Positions 24,487-58,573 of a stretch of 64,000 nucleotides of DNA are shown here, piece after piece. The DNA is taken from assembly GCA_028752905.1 (NCBI GenBank), contig JAQNBH010000004.1, positions 9,614,559 to 9,678,558 of the forward strand, read 5' to 3'. The position numbers were made by a program, and so were the translations under genes. Under the pieces are notes generated by a model that was not told the DNA's origin, searched no databases, and was given only the letters and a program-made list of their open reading frames with translations. How positions within the stretch are numbered: position 1 is the first letter of the stretch; each line of letters starts with the position of its first letter. The DNA is from Cladorhizidae sp. MBARI D1340-BT2 (lineage: Eukaryota; Porifera; Demospongiae; Poecilosclerida; Cladorhizidae).

Positions 24487-26762
24487 GAAATAATTTTGAA
24501 ATGAGCATGTGGAAGTATGGCTGTGGGAGGAGTTTTTCTAAGAGCACTTGGAAGTAGCCTCCCTTGAAGATGGGAAGCACACTACACTAATAAGAGTGAG
24601 CTCATCAGGCAGTGCTTCCTGCAGGAATTCTCACAGTACAGTACATGTATATACTAACAGGAAGACAATGCAGAAGCTGACGAACTTGTTAAAGTGTTAG
24701 TTTTCGCACTTAACACTGCTAAGTATGCTCTCCATCATTAGCACATCTCTCTTCTACTGACTATATGCATCATTATATGCCAATTATGAAGCCAGTTCTC
24801 TCTCTCCATAGACAGTGGCAGTGTGTTTACCTTACCAAGAGTGATAAATAGTTTTATGGATCATGACAGATATGGTGTATATAGCCCAGCTCCACACATG
24901 GCTATGTTGATGAACTGAGCAGCCATGTCGTAATGAAATCCAGCATCCGTCAGCTACTAACCATGCAGCCTGTTTTCACTTGCCTGTGCGTCCAGTTCTC
25001 TCTTATCTGCTGCCACGTTCTCAATCACTTTCTCCACCACACCACCTTATCCAGTTTAGGTGATCCTTTCAATTTAAGGCTGGTGACCAGTTCAATTTTT
25101 ATGGCATGACGTACGATGAGTACATATTAAGATATATACACCAGCAATAAAACTGACTCCAGTGGGGTTTTGGCCTGCTGGCTAATGAATATCACTTCAT
25201 GCACTGCACGTGTGCCATAAGGACTCCGCACTGAGATTCATAATATACAAGTTTGCATCTCAATAGCAACATACATACATGTTATGGAACACTTCCTTTG
25301 GGTTGTTTGGGTGAGATAGAGTTGCCTGAGCAACACCCACACTGCATGCACTGGATACAATCACGGCTCCTGGTTGATGTTACATGTTCAGTGGGACCAT
25401 ATCATCATGCCGAGAGCCGCCAAATGGAGCGAGATCTACCACCAGCCACACCCCTTAAGACTCAATGTCGCTTGAACTTGTCAGTCATGAAAGTAGGGTC
25501 CCACTGAACTTATGAAGAGAGCATCTATGCACTCGACTCTGTGTGTGCACTACACCCAATCATTCCATATGACAGACATTATATATTTATAATTAAATTA
25601 AAAAAATTTTTTTAAATTTTATTATTATTTTTTTAAATTTATTATTATTATTATTATTTTGAGTCGCACAGAAAAAAAAGAGTCCTGCATGGTCATTGAA
25701 TTTCCTTTGTTTTCTTATGGTTTATCACTTGCTGCATCCTTTAAAGACTCAGCAATGAGCAGAGCTGTAATGTGGGATCTTGCTTCTCCTAATCCTGCCA
25801 TGCAGGTGCAGTGAGCACAAATAATACTGCCACTTTCCCCTGCCGCAATCATGGCTACAATGATGTCCCAGACATTGTCTATGAATAACATTTTCACCAA
25901 AAGTTACCCAGGTTGTCAGGTGTTTACCGTGGACCAATACAACCAAACAGAAACTAGGTCTTTATCCTTGCACTTGGCTGGCCTTCACTTCTTCTTTAGA
26001 ATTTAGCATAAGCACTGAGTGTGTTAAAGAGTATCTTGGCAATCTATCTCAGGAAAAGCATCCATCGGTATTATTTATACCTGTACAGAAGGTGTACAGA
26101 TTGACCACATTCTCTCCAATAAAGCTAAGCTTTTCCTGATGACTCTTCTGGATGCTAATCCCCTGGCAGTTAGCACTTCGTAATTCAAACTAGACTTGTA
26201 ATACCACCAGAAACTACCTGTGGCATATCTATAAGTGCATCATCTCACATGGTTCAGCCACGACTTTTTGCTATTAAACTGTGTGCTTCTTACTACTCAA
26301 TACTATAGAGCCACTACGCCAACAAAGGCAAATAATGCATCGTTGCCAATTGCTCACAGAGAGTAATAAATTGTGTCACGGTCGGTCTTGCAATCACGCT
26401 CATTAGAAATGATTATTTAACATTTCTAAATCAATCAGCCTACATATATCTTACCCGATTGCAAGAATCAGTTATCTTCCTAAAATCTCTGCATGCTATC
26501 ATCAAGTCCTCATCTTCCACTCCTGCAGCCATTTAGATCCGTCCCGACAGGCGAGTCGATCTAATTGAGCGAATGCAGTTACATAATTTTTTCACTTTCA
26601 TAAAACAACAGTGCTAAATAGTCCGTAGGTAACCCCATCGGGCAGGAAGAATCCCCTGTCATCTCTTTACCATTCCAAGTATCCACCTCGTTAACACCAC
26701 CCTTGGGACGCACACAGATACCTTTCGCCAGCTTACCCACAAGAACAATGTGATACTATGCC
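24487..26762. other. Upstream region of the CDK12/13-like gene
   Basis: About 2.3 kb with no supported gene. It holds the inverted interspersed repeat at 24895-25020 and an A/T-rich low-complexity patch at 25580-25680. The promoter and 5' UTR of the kinase gene must lie here or further left, but I see no convincing TATA box or initiator. An acceptor-like CTTTCGCCAG at 26721-26730 would allow a 5' UTR intron. Confidence 0.5.
24895..25020 (-). repeat. Interspersed repeat copy (inverted partner 19370-19505)
   Basis: Reverse-complement partner of 19370-19505, sharing CTACTAACCATGCAGCCTGT and CTCAGTTCATC-type words in mirrored order with small differences. Confidence 0.6.

Positions 26763-26775
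<13 letters not shown>
26748..26775 (+). promoter_or_regulatory. Start-stop element and short uORF at the CDK12/13 start
   Basis: ATG at 26748 is followed directly by TGA, a minimal start-stop element in frame with the main ORF. A second ATG at 26758 opens a five-codon uORF ending TAA at 26773-26775 and overlapping the main start at 26763. If the mRNA begins upstream, scanning ribosomes meet both first. This is seen in the sequence. A regulatory effect is inference. Confidence 0.5.
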
Positions 26776-47976
<21,201 letters not shown>

Positions 47977-48153
47977 TGGTGTATTTTAAGTGGTTGGGGA
48001 GGAGTGGGGTGGTTTAGTGTCTATTATTTATCATTACAAAGTTGAATGTGATATTTTGCTGCGTTTTCGGACTGAACTTTTCTCGTGTTTTGTGTGTAAT
48101 TTATGGTATAGTGTGTACTGCACATGTTGATATCTTTATTTGTCTGTGATGAT

Positions 48154-48159
48154 TATAAA
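48154..48159 (+). terminator. Possible poly(A) signal variant TATAAA
   Basis: No AATAAA follows exon 9 within 250 bases. TATAAA within GATTATAAAATATC is the nearest recognised variant. Weak. Confidence 0.25.
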
Positions 48160-49414
48160 ATATCAAAATGCTAGTCATTTCGATGGGTATACTCTATATA
48201 GTAGCTCGCGAAGTTAATCGCGAGTTACTGGTTACCTGCTGGTGACATTTGAATTTAACCGCGTTGATGTATGCAGGAGCACGTGCTAGTGCTTGCGTGG
48301 GTGTAAAACTCGGTAACTGACTGTTTTTGCTTATTTCAGGGTGTGGCTTCTATTGTTTTCTCCGCCCAATTTGTACTGTAACCCGTACCGTTCCCAGACA
48401 ACTCGGCGTACTGTGTAGTAGCGGATAGGCTGGTGTGAGCTGCAAATTATTTTTTGTTTCTTTTCCCCCATCCCATTCTTACTTTCAGGTCTCTCTGGCC
48501 GAAGTTACTTGATGGCAGCTTCCATGTTAAGCAACAAGTTCCTGGTATTGTATGGACTGTTAGATATATATATATAACAGAACATGACACTGGTGAACAT
48601 GCTTTGGATGCTGTTTTTATGTTCTCACGTGCCATTAATGATTCTAATTTTTTGATCTATTTTTATCACAGGTTTATAATATTTGCGAATGTATTTGTTG
48701 GTGGGGATAATTGTATTCATGATAGTCAAATTAGAACTAAAAAGGAAGGCGTGTGCGAAGCGGTTTACAGATTCTGCAGTTGGATGTAACCTAGGCCAGT
48801 GTTATAAGATCCGAGAAGCGACGGCTGTCCTAGTATACTTTTCTGCAGCACAATGAGCCGAGAAAACTTGTGGTGAGTCTATTCGCGTAAATGTTAAAGT
48901 GTAACTAGGAGATGGCACTTCAGTAGCCAGCCTGTTATTTAGCTGGCTCTAATTTTGCACGCAGTTTGCATCATTGCCGCAACCTACGAGTCATCTTGTC
49001 AGGCTATACCGGCCATATCTAGATGTGTACCGAGCAGGTCATTTATTAGCGAGCTAATTAAAATGTCCTTCTCTTGCAACATAGAATATAGATAGCACAT
49101 TGTGGATGGGTATTAAATAAACAGCTGAAAAAGCCACTGGACAGCTGCAAGAATTGATATATCACAGGTCATTTTCTCTAGCTGTACCATGATAAATACA
49201 ACATGCATGCATGTCACTCTTGTGCTTTTCGTGGTTCACAGAATGCAGCTTTGGTGCTAATCCTTTGGTTTGTAGCTAGTCCATAGTAAAATTAGTTATG
49301 CATATTGTTGTTGTTGGGGTTTGTGTGTGTGTGTGTGTGTGTGGAGGGGAGGAGGATGGAGCTCCACCCATCCTCACAAATATTGGGTATGTGTGGCTAG
49401 GGCTAGTAGTAGCT

Positions 49415-49665
49415 ATATCTCTAGTCCTATCTCTCCCCTAGCCATAACCCTCACTGCCCTAGCCTCCCTACCCTATCCTCACTACCCTAGCCTAACTTCC
49501 CTAGCCTAGCCCTAGCCTAGCCTTCCTACCCTAGCCTCCCTGTCCTAGCCTCCCTACCTTAGCCTCCCTACCCTAGCCCTAGCCTCCAAAGCCTCCCAGC
49601 CCTAGCCTCCCTGTCCTAACCCTAGCCTTCCTGTCCTAGCCTCCCTACCCTTAGCCCTGATGCTG
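49415..49665. repeat. CCTAGCCTCCCTACC repeats
   Basis: Degenerate 10-20-bp units mixing CCTAGCC and TCCCTACC or TCCCTGTC. Similar in wording, but not in unit, to the intron 5 array and to the arrays at 53990-54120 and 63473-64000. Confidence 0.85.
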
Positions 49666-50059
49666 GTAGTGCAAATTTCATTGCCCTTGTACATGAAAGC
49701 ATAACTTTTTTTCCAAGGGAGGGTCTAAATATGACTGAGATGGTCATCTGAGTTTGCATGCACAGACAATCACTGTACTGTTGGAACATTCCAATACATG
49801 CACACTCATATAACCCAGCTTGTGCTAACACATTACTTGATTATAGTAGCTTTAGTTTTTATGCCTAGCCAAGAACAGGCTGATTACAATATCTAGTAGC
49901 TGGCACAAGCCAGCCAAGCATAACCAATTGAACGCCAACTTCATTTCTGGTTCGTTATAATAAGCTATAAATAGGTTGAATAAACTTAAACTTCTTGAAC
50001 TCATTAATAAGAACCGTTGAAGGAAGCAAACAAAAGCTTCACATCGCTGCGTCACTACA

Positions 50060-50350
50060 TGCCTGCAATAAAACTTACACAGCAAAGAAAAAATCATCCA
50101 GTGGTTGCCTTCTTGCTCAAGATTGAAGGCAATCAGTGATTCCTGGTAACCATAGGAACCTATGCTCCTTTCTGCCAAAGAACAACTTCCAGAAACAGAA
50201 TAGCAAAAGCCAGGAAGGAACGGTTCATGAAGGCAGTTGCGATCGTAGCCATTATAATTAACTTGTTTCGCTTACCCTGTCCAACTGGAAGTAACTACAG
50301 GGCATTGTATTAGACGTGCATATGGAGAGTGGGCGTGTGATACTAATTCA
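50060..50350 (+). repeat. Interspersed repeat copy (partner 33150-33440)
   Basis: Direct-orientation relative of the intron 3 copy, judged from ordered shared words. Diverged, with several indels. Confidence 0.45.
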
Positions 50351-50999
50351 AATATACTTTTTAGCAATGATCCCGCCACACGGTTGCTTAATTGGAACAG
50401 TCATGTGTACATAAGGAGAGTTGAGAAGACTGTGCGCTGTGAAAGAACACAGACCAAAGGACCTAAGGCATAGAGCAAAGTATTGTCTCAGATGTGATCA
50501 ACAATCAGTCAAGACTACCTCTCAGATGTGATCAGCACTTTTTAAGACTACTAATCCAGCATTTGAAATGCAGCGCCGGACCAATCAGAACATTGCGCAT
50601 CTGCGGCAATCGGGTCAATTGACAAACCGCAACGCAATGCAACGCTCGGCCAGCGTCATGTTGTGAACCAGCCTTAAGAGCAAGTATGGTCAGTACCTCT
50701 CAGATGTGATCAGCACATGTCAAGACTAAGCGCAAGGTATGGTCCTCTCAGATGTAATCAGTACCAGCCAAGACATGATCAGATTCCTGAGCTATACACG
50801 TACACAAGGGTTTAGATTCGCACGAAAATATCATGAAAATATCAGAACAGTGTCAACATCGTCTAGACAGTAAACAGGACTGGAGAGCCCAGGCTTGGCT
50901 GTTACATTCTGGAGTGAGTGGACTTTTACTAGGTGTGCCGATTTCCTGAGGGCCCACACAGTGTTTTTTTATGAACCTCTACCAGTTGAGTTTCCCTCC

Positions 51000-51435
51000 A
51001 TTGACACTCCCCTTCCACTTACACTCACCTTCCACTCTCACCCTCCACTCGTACTCCCCCTCCACTCGCACTCGCCCTCCACCACTCATCCTCCACCACT
51101 CACCCTCCACCACTCACCCTCCACCACTCACCCTCCACTCTCACTCCCCTCCACTCTCACTCCCCCTCCACTTACACTTACCCTCCACTCACACTCCCCC
51201 TCCACTCACACACACCCTCCACTCACACTCCACTCTTACCCCTCCACTTGCACTCACCTTCCACTCACACTCACCCTCCACTTATACTGACCCTCCACTC
51301 CCCTCCACTCTCACCCCCTCCACTCTCACCCCCTCCACTCTCACCCCCTCCACTCTCACCCACCCTCCACTCACACTCCCTCTCCACTCACACTCCCCCT
51401 CCACTTGCGCTCTCCCTCCACTCACACAAACACAC
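51000..51435. repeat. CCCTCCACTCACACT minisatellite
   Basis: Degenerate C-rich units of 12-18 bp (CCCTCCACTCACACTCC, CCACCACTCACCCT, CACTCTCACCCCCT). It gives spurious Pro/His/Ser/Leu frames. Confidence 0.93.
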
Positions 51436-51479
51436 ATACATACAGAACGCAGTGTTTATTGTAAACCTCTATCGTACTA

Positions 51480-51547
<68 letters not shown>

Positions 51548-51550
51548 TTT
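51480..51550. repeat. (ATT)n microsatellite
   Basis: About 22 perfect ATT triplets directly after the C-rich minisatellite. Confidence 0.97.
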
Positions 51551-53474
51551 ATTGACGATGCATTTCACAGACTCTTCTCTATCAGGCGGCATGCTTCATG
51601 AAATTTGTACCTACTAGAGTAGACATGTGTTTCAAACATGACACCACCTATTTATATGTTACATACTTGCTTGTCAATTGGGGTGTGAAATCTGTCCATT
51701 CTTTGTTAAGTGCCTGTAAACTTCCCTGCCAAAGTAAGCCTCCTGGTTGGCACCTCAACACAAACATGCATGTACTTTGAACTTTTTGGGGGGGAAACTG
51801 AAATTGAAAGAGAAGGGGATAAGTGAGAAATTAGTGGCTGATGCAAATTAGGTTCTGTAACGTTGATTAGTTACTCAATTAAATAAAAGTATAACTGGCA
51901 GAAACAAGATGGTAGGCAATGCAAACACTTCACCACAGTCGTTCTTAACCTGTAGCTAGCGGTATCCAGTCAGTGTTGTCATTGAAGTATGATAGCTGTA
52001 TACTAGTATGCTAGCTATATAGTGGTATGCTAGCTGTATAATAGTATGCTAGCTATATAGTGATATGCGTAGCATGCTAGCTATACTAGTATGACACCAC
52101 TAGTGTAAATAAGAAGCAGGCCGCCATCATGGGTGTGGGGAAGGTTGTGAGATCAAAATAGCCACCAGGCCTGCACAGCAATGCCCACGGTCACATGACA
52201 TGCCACTGAGCTGTCAAAATGTGTAGTTATCACTTGTTAGTGGTTGTAACCACAACAACAGCCCCCAAAACGATCCATTGGGTATTCAATAATCACTGAT
52301 TACAAAAAGGAGGATTTGCAATTTCCACCCCTAGATGCATCTCTATCAGGTGTAGCGATCCTACGCCAACCTTCATTTATACCATCTAAACTCTGGAGGA
52401 GTAAAAAAAAATTGGTTGGGTAAACACAATTTTGGGGGTGGGTGGGTATGGATGGTTGCGGCTATGGATGGTGGGGGGAGGGGATCTTGGAGAAAGTTTT
52501 TCCCCCTCATCAACGCTTCTAAGACAATTATAAGTGGCATGCTTTATTTGAAATTCATTTCCCAACCACGTGCTTGACCACGTACTCAAGTTTTAGCGCC
52601 TAATGAAAAAAGTTGTTATGACTCTCTAGCCACTGGTGCTAGTTTCAGTTCTCTAGCACTTGACAATCTGGAGTCAAAATCAGGCACTCAGTTTGCCCCC
52701 TACTTAAGCTGCAGTAACGAGGCATAATTATGCATATCCAATATCTTAAAAAGAGCACACAGAGAGACCTATCTTTTGAGCTATATATCAAGTCCATACC
52801 ATGAAGTGTGCAGAATCTATGGAGCTAACAAGTGGTAACAACAAGTTTTTAAGCACCTACTAGTTTATGGTCATGTCCCTACCCCCCTTTTAAGTGCCAC
52901 CATCTTGCTGTCACTGCTATAAGCACCCACGCTCGATAACCTGTTAGTATGGCGAGTATCTATGTCATCTGGTTGGCAAACATGGCCTTTGTCTAAGACA
53001 ATGGCCTTATCACTTCTGATTATTATGCATGTATGTGTACCCTCACTGCGTCCATGCACAAGGTTGAAGTATGTAGGTAGTTGATTTCTCGATGCAAATT
53101 CAACTTGTAAGATTACTATGTAAGATTACAAAGTTAGAAGATTACATCATAGATTACATCATATGTACAATTTTAATTATAAATTTCTGATTCTCTCAGT
53201 GCTATATGTTGTATGATGTCTGACAGACAAATGCCATTGCTATGGTTTCTTCCAGTGTTCATACGCTAGAACTGATAGGTTGTAGTGAGTACTTCTATTC
53301 TGTGTTTGCCTTGTATTTTATTGGTATATTTCCTCTTAATAACAACACAATAACAACTCTAGTATGTCCAATCCATACAAGTCCTTCCCTAGCAACCAAG
53401 AGGTTGGTCTGTTCTTTGTCCAGAGGATGTTGTTTGCACAATTTTAATATTACGTCATTGAGATGTTAGTAGAG
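51551..53474. other. Region without recognised genes
   Basis: Includes about five degenerate units of GTATGCTAGCTATATAGTG at 51990-52095. Otherwise unique sequence with short unsupported frames. Confidence 0.5.
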
Positions 53475-53875
53475 GAGTCTTCAACCTGCCTCAACCCAGT
53501 GTGATGTTGGTCCAGTGTGGGTCCCCATAGAGCTATTGTCAACCTACTTCAACCTGCCTCAACCCAGTGTGATGTTGGTCCAGTGTGTGTCCCCATAGAG
53601 CTATTGTCAACCTACTTCAACCTGCCTCAACCCTAAGTGATGTTGGTCCAGTGTGGGTCCCCATAGAGCTATTTTCAACCTGCCTCAACCCAGTGTGGTG
53701 TTGGTCCAGTGTGCGTCTCCATAGAGCTATTGTCAACCTACTGTACTTCAACCTGCCTCAACCCAGTGTGATGTTGGTCCAGTGTGCGTCCCCATAGAGC
53801 TATTGTCAACCTACTTCAACCTGCCTCAACCATAAGTGATGTTGGTCCAGTGTGTGTCCCCATAGAGCTAAATTG
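53475..53875 (+). repeat. 68-bp minisatellite, third array (forward)
   Basis: About six units of the same 68-bp family as introns 3 and 6, in the intron 3 orientation. Three have GGGTCCCC or GCGTC in place of GTGTCCCC. It lies about 5.5 kb downstream of the kinase gene. Confidence 0.97.
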
Positions 53876-54477
53876 TTGACTGCTCTTTGGGGGCAGGTTG
53901 GAGGGATTTCCATACTACCACGTCTTTCCTACGGACATTCCAAAGTTCCCGAGATATTTGGAACTGTCCCGGGATGTCCCTTGCTCTAGATTAGCCCTAC
54001 TAGCCATAGGATAACCCTAGATATTGACATAGACAACTAGACTCCCCATATCCCTAGGCCGAGAATATCCTAGCCCTATCCCTAAAATACCTCTAGCCTT
54101 AGCATTAAAGACTTAGTTTAAAGCACCTTAGCCCTGCCACTACCAGGGTTCATGACCTTCACTAGGGACACCCTGGGATAGTCCCAATTATCCCAGGCTC
54201 TCATAAGGAAGGGGTGTTTTGTATGACTGAATACAGTTAACCTTCAACCATTTGCATCTTACAACCCCCTGGATAGTCCAGGGATATCGGCTCTTTCACG
54301 ATTTTTTCCAGGGATCCAGGGAACAAAAATAAATCCCCTTACCAGTTATTTGGTGCGAGCTGGTCCTTGCAACATTGAGGCTAGATCCAGGGAGGACACT
54401 GTTCAAAGCAATCCTCTATCATGTTCATTGGTATAAGATACAAGGGCACAGTCATTATCCAAACACAAGCACAGGGC
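53876..54477. other. Unique region with weak CCTAG words
   Basis: 53990-54120 has several TAGCCCTA and CCTAG words not organised in clear units. The rest shows nothing. Confidence 0.5.
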
Positions 54478-54880
54478 AGAGGGTTATTGGATGGTTAGGA
54501 CAGAGGGTTATTGGATGGTTAGGACAGAGGGTTATTGGATGATTAGGACAGAGGGTTATTGGATGGCTAGGACAGAGGGTTATTGGATGGTTAGGACAGA
54601 GGGTTATTGGATGGCTAGGACAGAGGGTTATTGGATGGTTAGGACAGAGGGTTATTGGATGGTTAGGACAGAGGGTTATTGGATGGTTAGGACAGAGGGT
54701 TATTGGATGGTTAGGACAGAGGGTTATTGGATGGTTAGGACAGAGGGTTATTGGATGGTTAGGACAGAGGGTTATTGGATGGTTAGGACAGAGGGTTATT
54801 GGATGGTTAGGACAGAGGGTTATTGGATGGTTAGGACAGAGGGTTATTGGATGGTTAGGACAGAGGGTTATTGGATGTTT
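54478..54880. repeat. 24-bp minisatellite (about 17 units)
   Basis: Near-identical units AGGACAGAGGGTTATTGGAT plus GGTT, with rare GATT and GGCT variants. 24 is a multiple of 3, so an artefactual TEGYWMVR frame is open throughout. Confidence 0.98.
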
Positions 54881-55134
54881 GAAACGTTGACACTAGTACT
54901 GTAGCTTGCCTTGGTGCTGTGCTGGACTAGTGCCATGAAGCTCAGGCTTCTTGCTTGACAAGGACAACTGTGTCATGTGATAAAGCTAAGTGGCTGAAGC
55001 AATCAACATTCTTCCTCGGAACATCACCACAAGCTTTCACAGACGAGAGAAATTCACAGAGCCATGTATAAGGTCCTCCACTGTTTCACACCATGCCTGC
55101 CTGCCTGTCTAACTCCAACTGTTAGAAGCACAAC

Positions 55135-55602
55135 TTTGACTTAGAAGCAATGGAAGGGAAGTGAGTGGCAATGGAGGGGGAAGTGAGTGGCAATGGAGGG
55201 GAAGTGAGTGGCAATGGAGGGGGAAGTGAGTGGCAATGGAGGGGAAGTGAGTGGCAATGGAGGGGGAAGTGAGTGGCAATGGAGGGGAAGTGAGTGGCAA
55301 TGGAGGGGGAAGTGAGTGGCAATGGAGGGGAAGTGAGTGGCAATGGAGGGGGAAGTGAGTGGCAAAGAAGGGGGAAGTGAGTTTCAATGGAGGGGGAAGT
55401 GAGTGGCAAAGAAGGGGGAAGTGAGTTTCAATGGAGGGGAAGTGAGTTTCAATGGAGGGGAAGTGAGTGGCAATGGAGGGGAAGTGAGTTTCAATGGAGG
55501 GGGAAGTGAGTGGCAATGGAGGGGGAAGTGAGTGGCAATGGAGGGGGAAGTGAGTGGCAATGGAGGGGGAAGTGAGTGGCAATGGAGGGGGAAGTGAGTG
55601 CT
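55135..55602. repeat. 21-22-bp minisatellite GTGAGTGGCAATGGAGGGGA
   Basis: About 21 units that alternate 21 and 22 bp through a fourth or fifth G. Variants GTTTCAATGG and GGCAAAGAAGG are clustered at 55360-55500. The strand is strongly purine-rich. Confidence 0.97.
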
Positions 55603-55624
55603 CTAGGTTCCATCAGGAATAATG

Positions 55625-58450
55625 AGATGCCTGTGCATGGTTATAGGAACCCAGGCATGAGTGGGACACTGTGCATGGTTATAGGAACCCAGGCATGAGT
55701 GGGGCACTGTGCATGGTTATAGGAACCCAGGCATGAGTGGGGCACTGTGCATGGTTATAGGAACCCAGGCATGAGTGGGACACTGTGCATGGTTATAGGA
55801 ACCCAGGCATGAGTGGGGCACTGTGCATGGTTATAGGAACCCAGGCATGAGTGGGGCACTGTGCATGGTTATAGGAACCCAGGCATGAGTGGGACACTGT
55901 GCATGGTTATAGGAACCCAGGCATGAGTGGGGCACTGTGCATGGTTATAGGAACCCAGGCATGAGTGGGACACTGTGCATGGTTATAGGAACCCAGGCAT
56001 GAGTGGGGCACTGTGCATGGTTATAGGAACCCAGGCATGAGTGGGGCACTGTGCATGGTTATAGGAACCCAGGCATGAGTGGGACACTGTGCATGGTTAT
56101 AGGAACCCAGGCATGAGTGGGACACTGTGCATGGTTATAGGAACCCAGGCATGAGTGGGACACTGTGCATGGTTATAGGAACCCAGGCATGAGTGGGGCA
56201 CTGTGCATGGTTATAGGAACCCAGGCATGAGTGGGGGCACTGTGCATGGTTATAGGAACCCAGGCATGAGTGGGACACTGTGCATGGTTATAGGAACCCA
56301 GGCATGAGTGGGGCACTGTGCATGGTTATAGGAACCCAGGCATGAGTGGGGCACTGTGCATGGTTATAGGAACCCTGGCATGAGTGGGACACTGTGCATG
56401 GTTATAGGAACCCAGGCATGAGTGGGGGCACTGTGCATGGTTATAGGAACCCAGGCATGAGTGGGACACTGTGCATGGTTATAGGAACCCAGGCATGAGT
56501 GGGACACTGTGCATGGTTATAGGAACCCAGGCATGAGTGGGGCACTGTGCATGGTTATAGGAACCCAGGCATGAGTGGGACACTGTGCATGGTTATAGGA
56601 ACCCAGGCATGAGTGGGGCACTGTGCATGGTTATAGGAACCCAGGCATGAGTGGGACACTGTGCATGGTTATAGGAACCCAGGCATGAGTGGGGGCACTG
56701 TGCATGGTTATAGGAACCCAGGCATGAGTGGGGCACTGTGCATGGTTATAGGAACCCAGGCATGAGTGGGGCACTGTGCATGGTTATAGGAACCCAGGCA
56801 TGAGTGGGGGCACTGTGCATGGTTATAGGAACCCAGGCATGAGTGGGACACTGTGCATGGTTATAGGAACCCAGGCATGAGTGGGACACTGTGCATGGTT
56901 ATAGGAACCCAGGCATGAGTGGGACACTGTGCATGGTTATAGGAACCCAGGCATGAGTGGGACACTGTGCATGGTTATAGGAACCCAGGCATGAGTGGGG
57001 GCACTGTGCATGGTTATAGGAACCCAGGCATGAGTGGGACACTGTGCATGGTTATAGGAACCCAGGCATGAGTGGGACACTGTGCATGGTTATAGGAACC
57101 CAGGCATGAGTGGGACACTGTGCATGGTTATAGGAACCCAGGCATGAGTGGGACACTGTGCATGGTTATAGGAACCCAGGCATGAGTGGGACACTGTGCA
57201 TGGTTATAGGAACCCAGGCATGAGTGGGGCACTGTGCGCATGGTTATAGGAACCCAGGCATGGCATGAGTGGGACACTGTGCATGGTTATAGGAACCCAG
57301 GCATGAGTGGGGCACTGTGCATGGTTATAGGAACCCAGGCATGAGTGGGGGCACTGTGCATGGTTATAGGAACCCAGGCATGAGTGGGACACTGTGCATG
57401 GTTATAGGAACCCAGGCATGAATGGGACACTGTGCATGGTTATAGGAACCCAGGCATGAGTGGGGCACTGTGCATGGTTATAGGAACCCAGGCATGAGTG
57501 GGCCACTGTGCATGGTTATAGGAACCCAGGCATGAGTGGGACACTGTGCATGGTTATAGGAACCCAGGCATGATGGGGACACTGTGCATGGTTATAGGAA
57601 CCCAGGCATGAGTGGGGCACTGTGCATGGTTATAGGAACCCAGGCATGAGTGGGGCACTGTGCATGGTTATAGGAACCCAGGCATGAGTGGGGGCACTGT
57701 GCATGGTTATAGGAACCCAGGCATGAGTGGGACACTGTGCATGGTTATAGGAACCCAGGCATGAGTGGGACACTGTGCATGGTTATAGGAACCCAGGCAT
57801 GAGTGGGGCACTGTGCATGGTTATAGGAACCCAGGCATGAGTGGGACACTGTGCATGGTTATAGGAACCCAGGCATGAGTGGGGCACTGTGCATGGTTAT
57901 AGGAACCCAGGCATGAGTGGGGCACTGTGCATGGTTATAGGAACCCAGGCATGAGTGGGGCACTGTGCGCATGGTTATAGGAACCCAGGCATGAGTGGGA
58001 CACTGTGCATGGTTATAGGAACCCAGGCATGAGTGGGACACTGTGTATGGTTATAGGAACCCAGGCATGAGTGGGACACTGTGCATGGTTATAGGAACCC
58101 AGGCATGAGTGGGCCACTGTGCATGGTTATAGGAACCCAGGCATGAGTGGGGACACTGTGCATGGTTATAGGAACCCAGGCATGAGTGGGACACTGTGCA
58201 TGGTTATAGGAACCCAGGCATGAGTGGGGCACTGTGCATGGTTATAGGAACCCAGGCATGAGTGGGGCACTGTGCATGGTTATAGGAACCCAGGCATGAG
58301 TGGGGCACTGTGCATGGTTATAGGAACCCAGGCATGATGGGGACACTGTGCATGGTTATAGGAACCCAGGCATGAGTGGGGACACTGTGCATGGTTATAG
58401 GAACCCAGGCATGAGTGGGGCACTGTGCATGGTTATAGGAACCCAGGCAG
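55625..58450. repeat. 38-bp minisatellite array (about 74 units)
   Basis: Units contain GCATGGTTATAGGAACCCAG and GCATGAGTGGGGCACTGT, with GGGACAC versus GGGGCAC alternation. Indels are mostly in the G run; occasional duplications give GCGCATGG (57237, 57967) and GGCATGGCATG (57258). Confidence 0.98.
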
Positions 58451-58507
58451 TTAACTTTAGTGTTAAGATATTATCTCTCTCTCTCAGGCTCAGTGAAAAG
58501 CAAGAGA

Positions 58508-58573
58508 TGATATATATATACACACACATATATATATACCATTGATATAAATATATACACATATATACATATA
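58508..58573. repeat. TA/TG microsatellite left of the pogo element
   Basis: ATATATACACACACATATAT-type sequence that continues at 60290 on the other side of the transposon, so the element inserted into it. Confidence 0.85.

Larger units (their letters stand above)
48160..50999. other. Intergenic region, no supported gene
   Basis: Short frames only. It includes a (TG)n at 49321-49343, the CCTAGCC array at 49415-49665, an interspersed repeat copy at 50060-50350, and a direct repeat of CTCAGATGTGATCAGCAC (about 50521 and 50698). At 48853 ATGAGCCGAGAAAACTTGTG precedes an ideal GTGAGT donor and could be a first coding exon, but no following exon is identified. Confidence 0.4.

Noticed and set aside
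54491..54904. 137-codon TEGYWMVR repeat protein
   Set aside because: 24-bp minisatellite with near-identical nucleotide units and no synonymous-site pattern to suggest selection.
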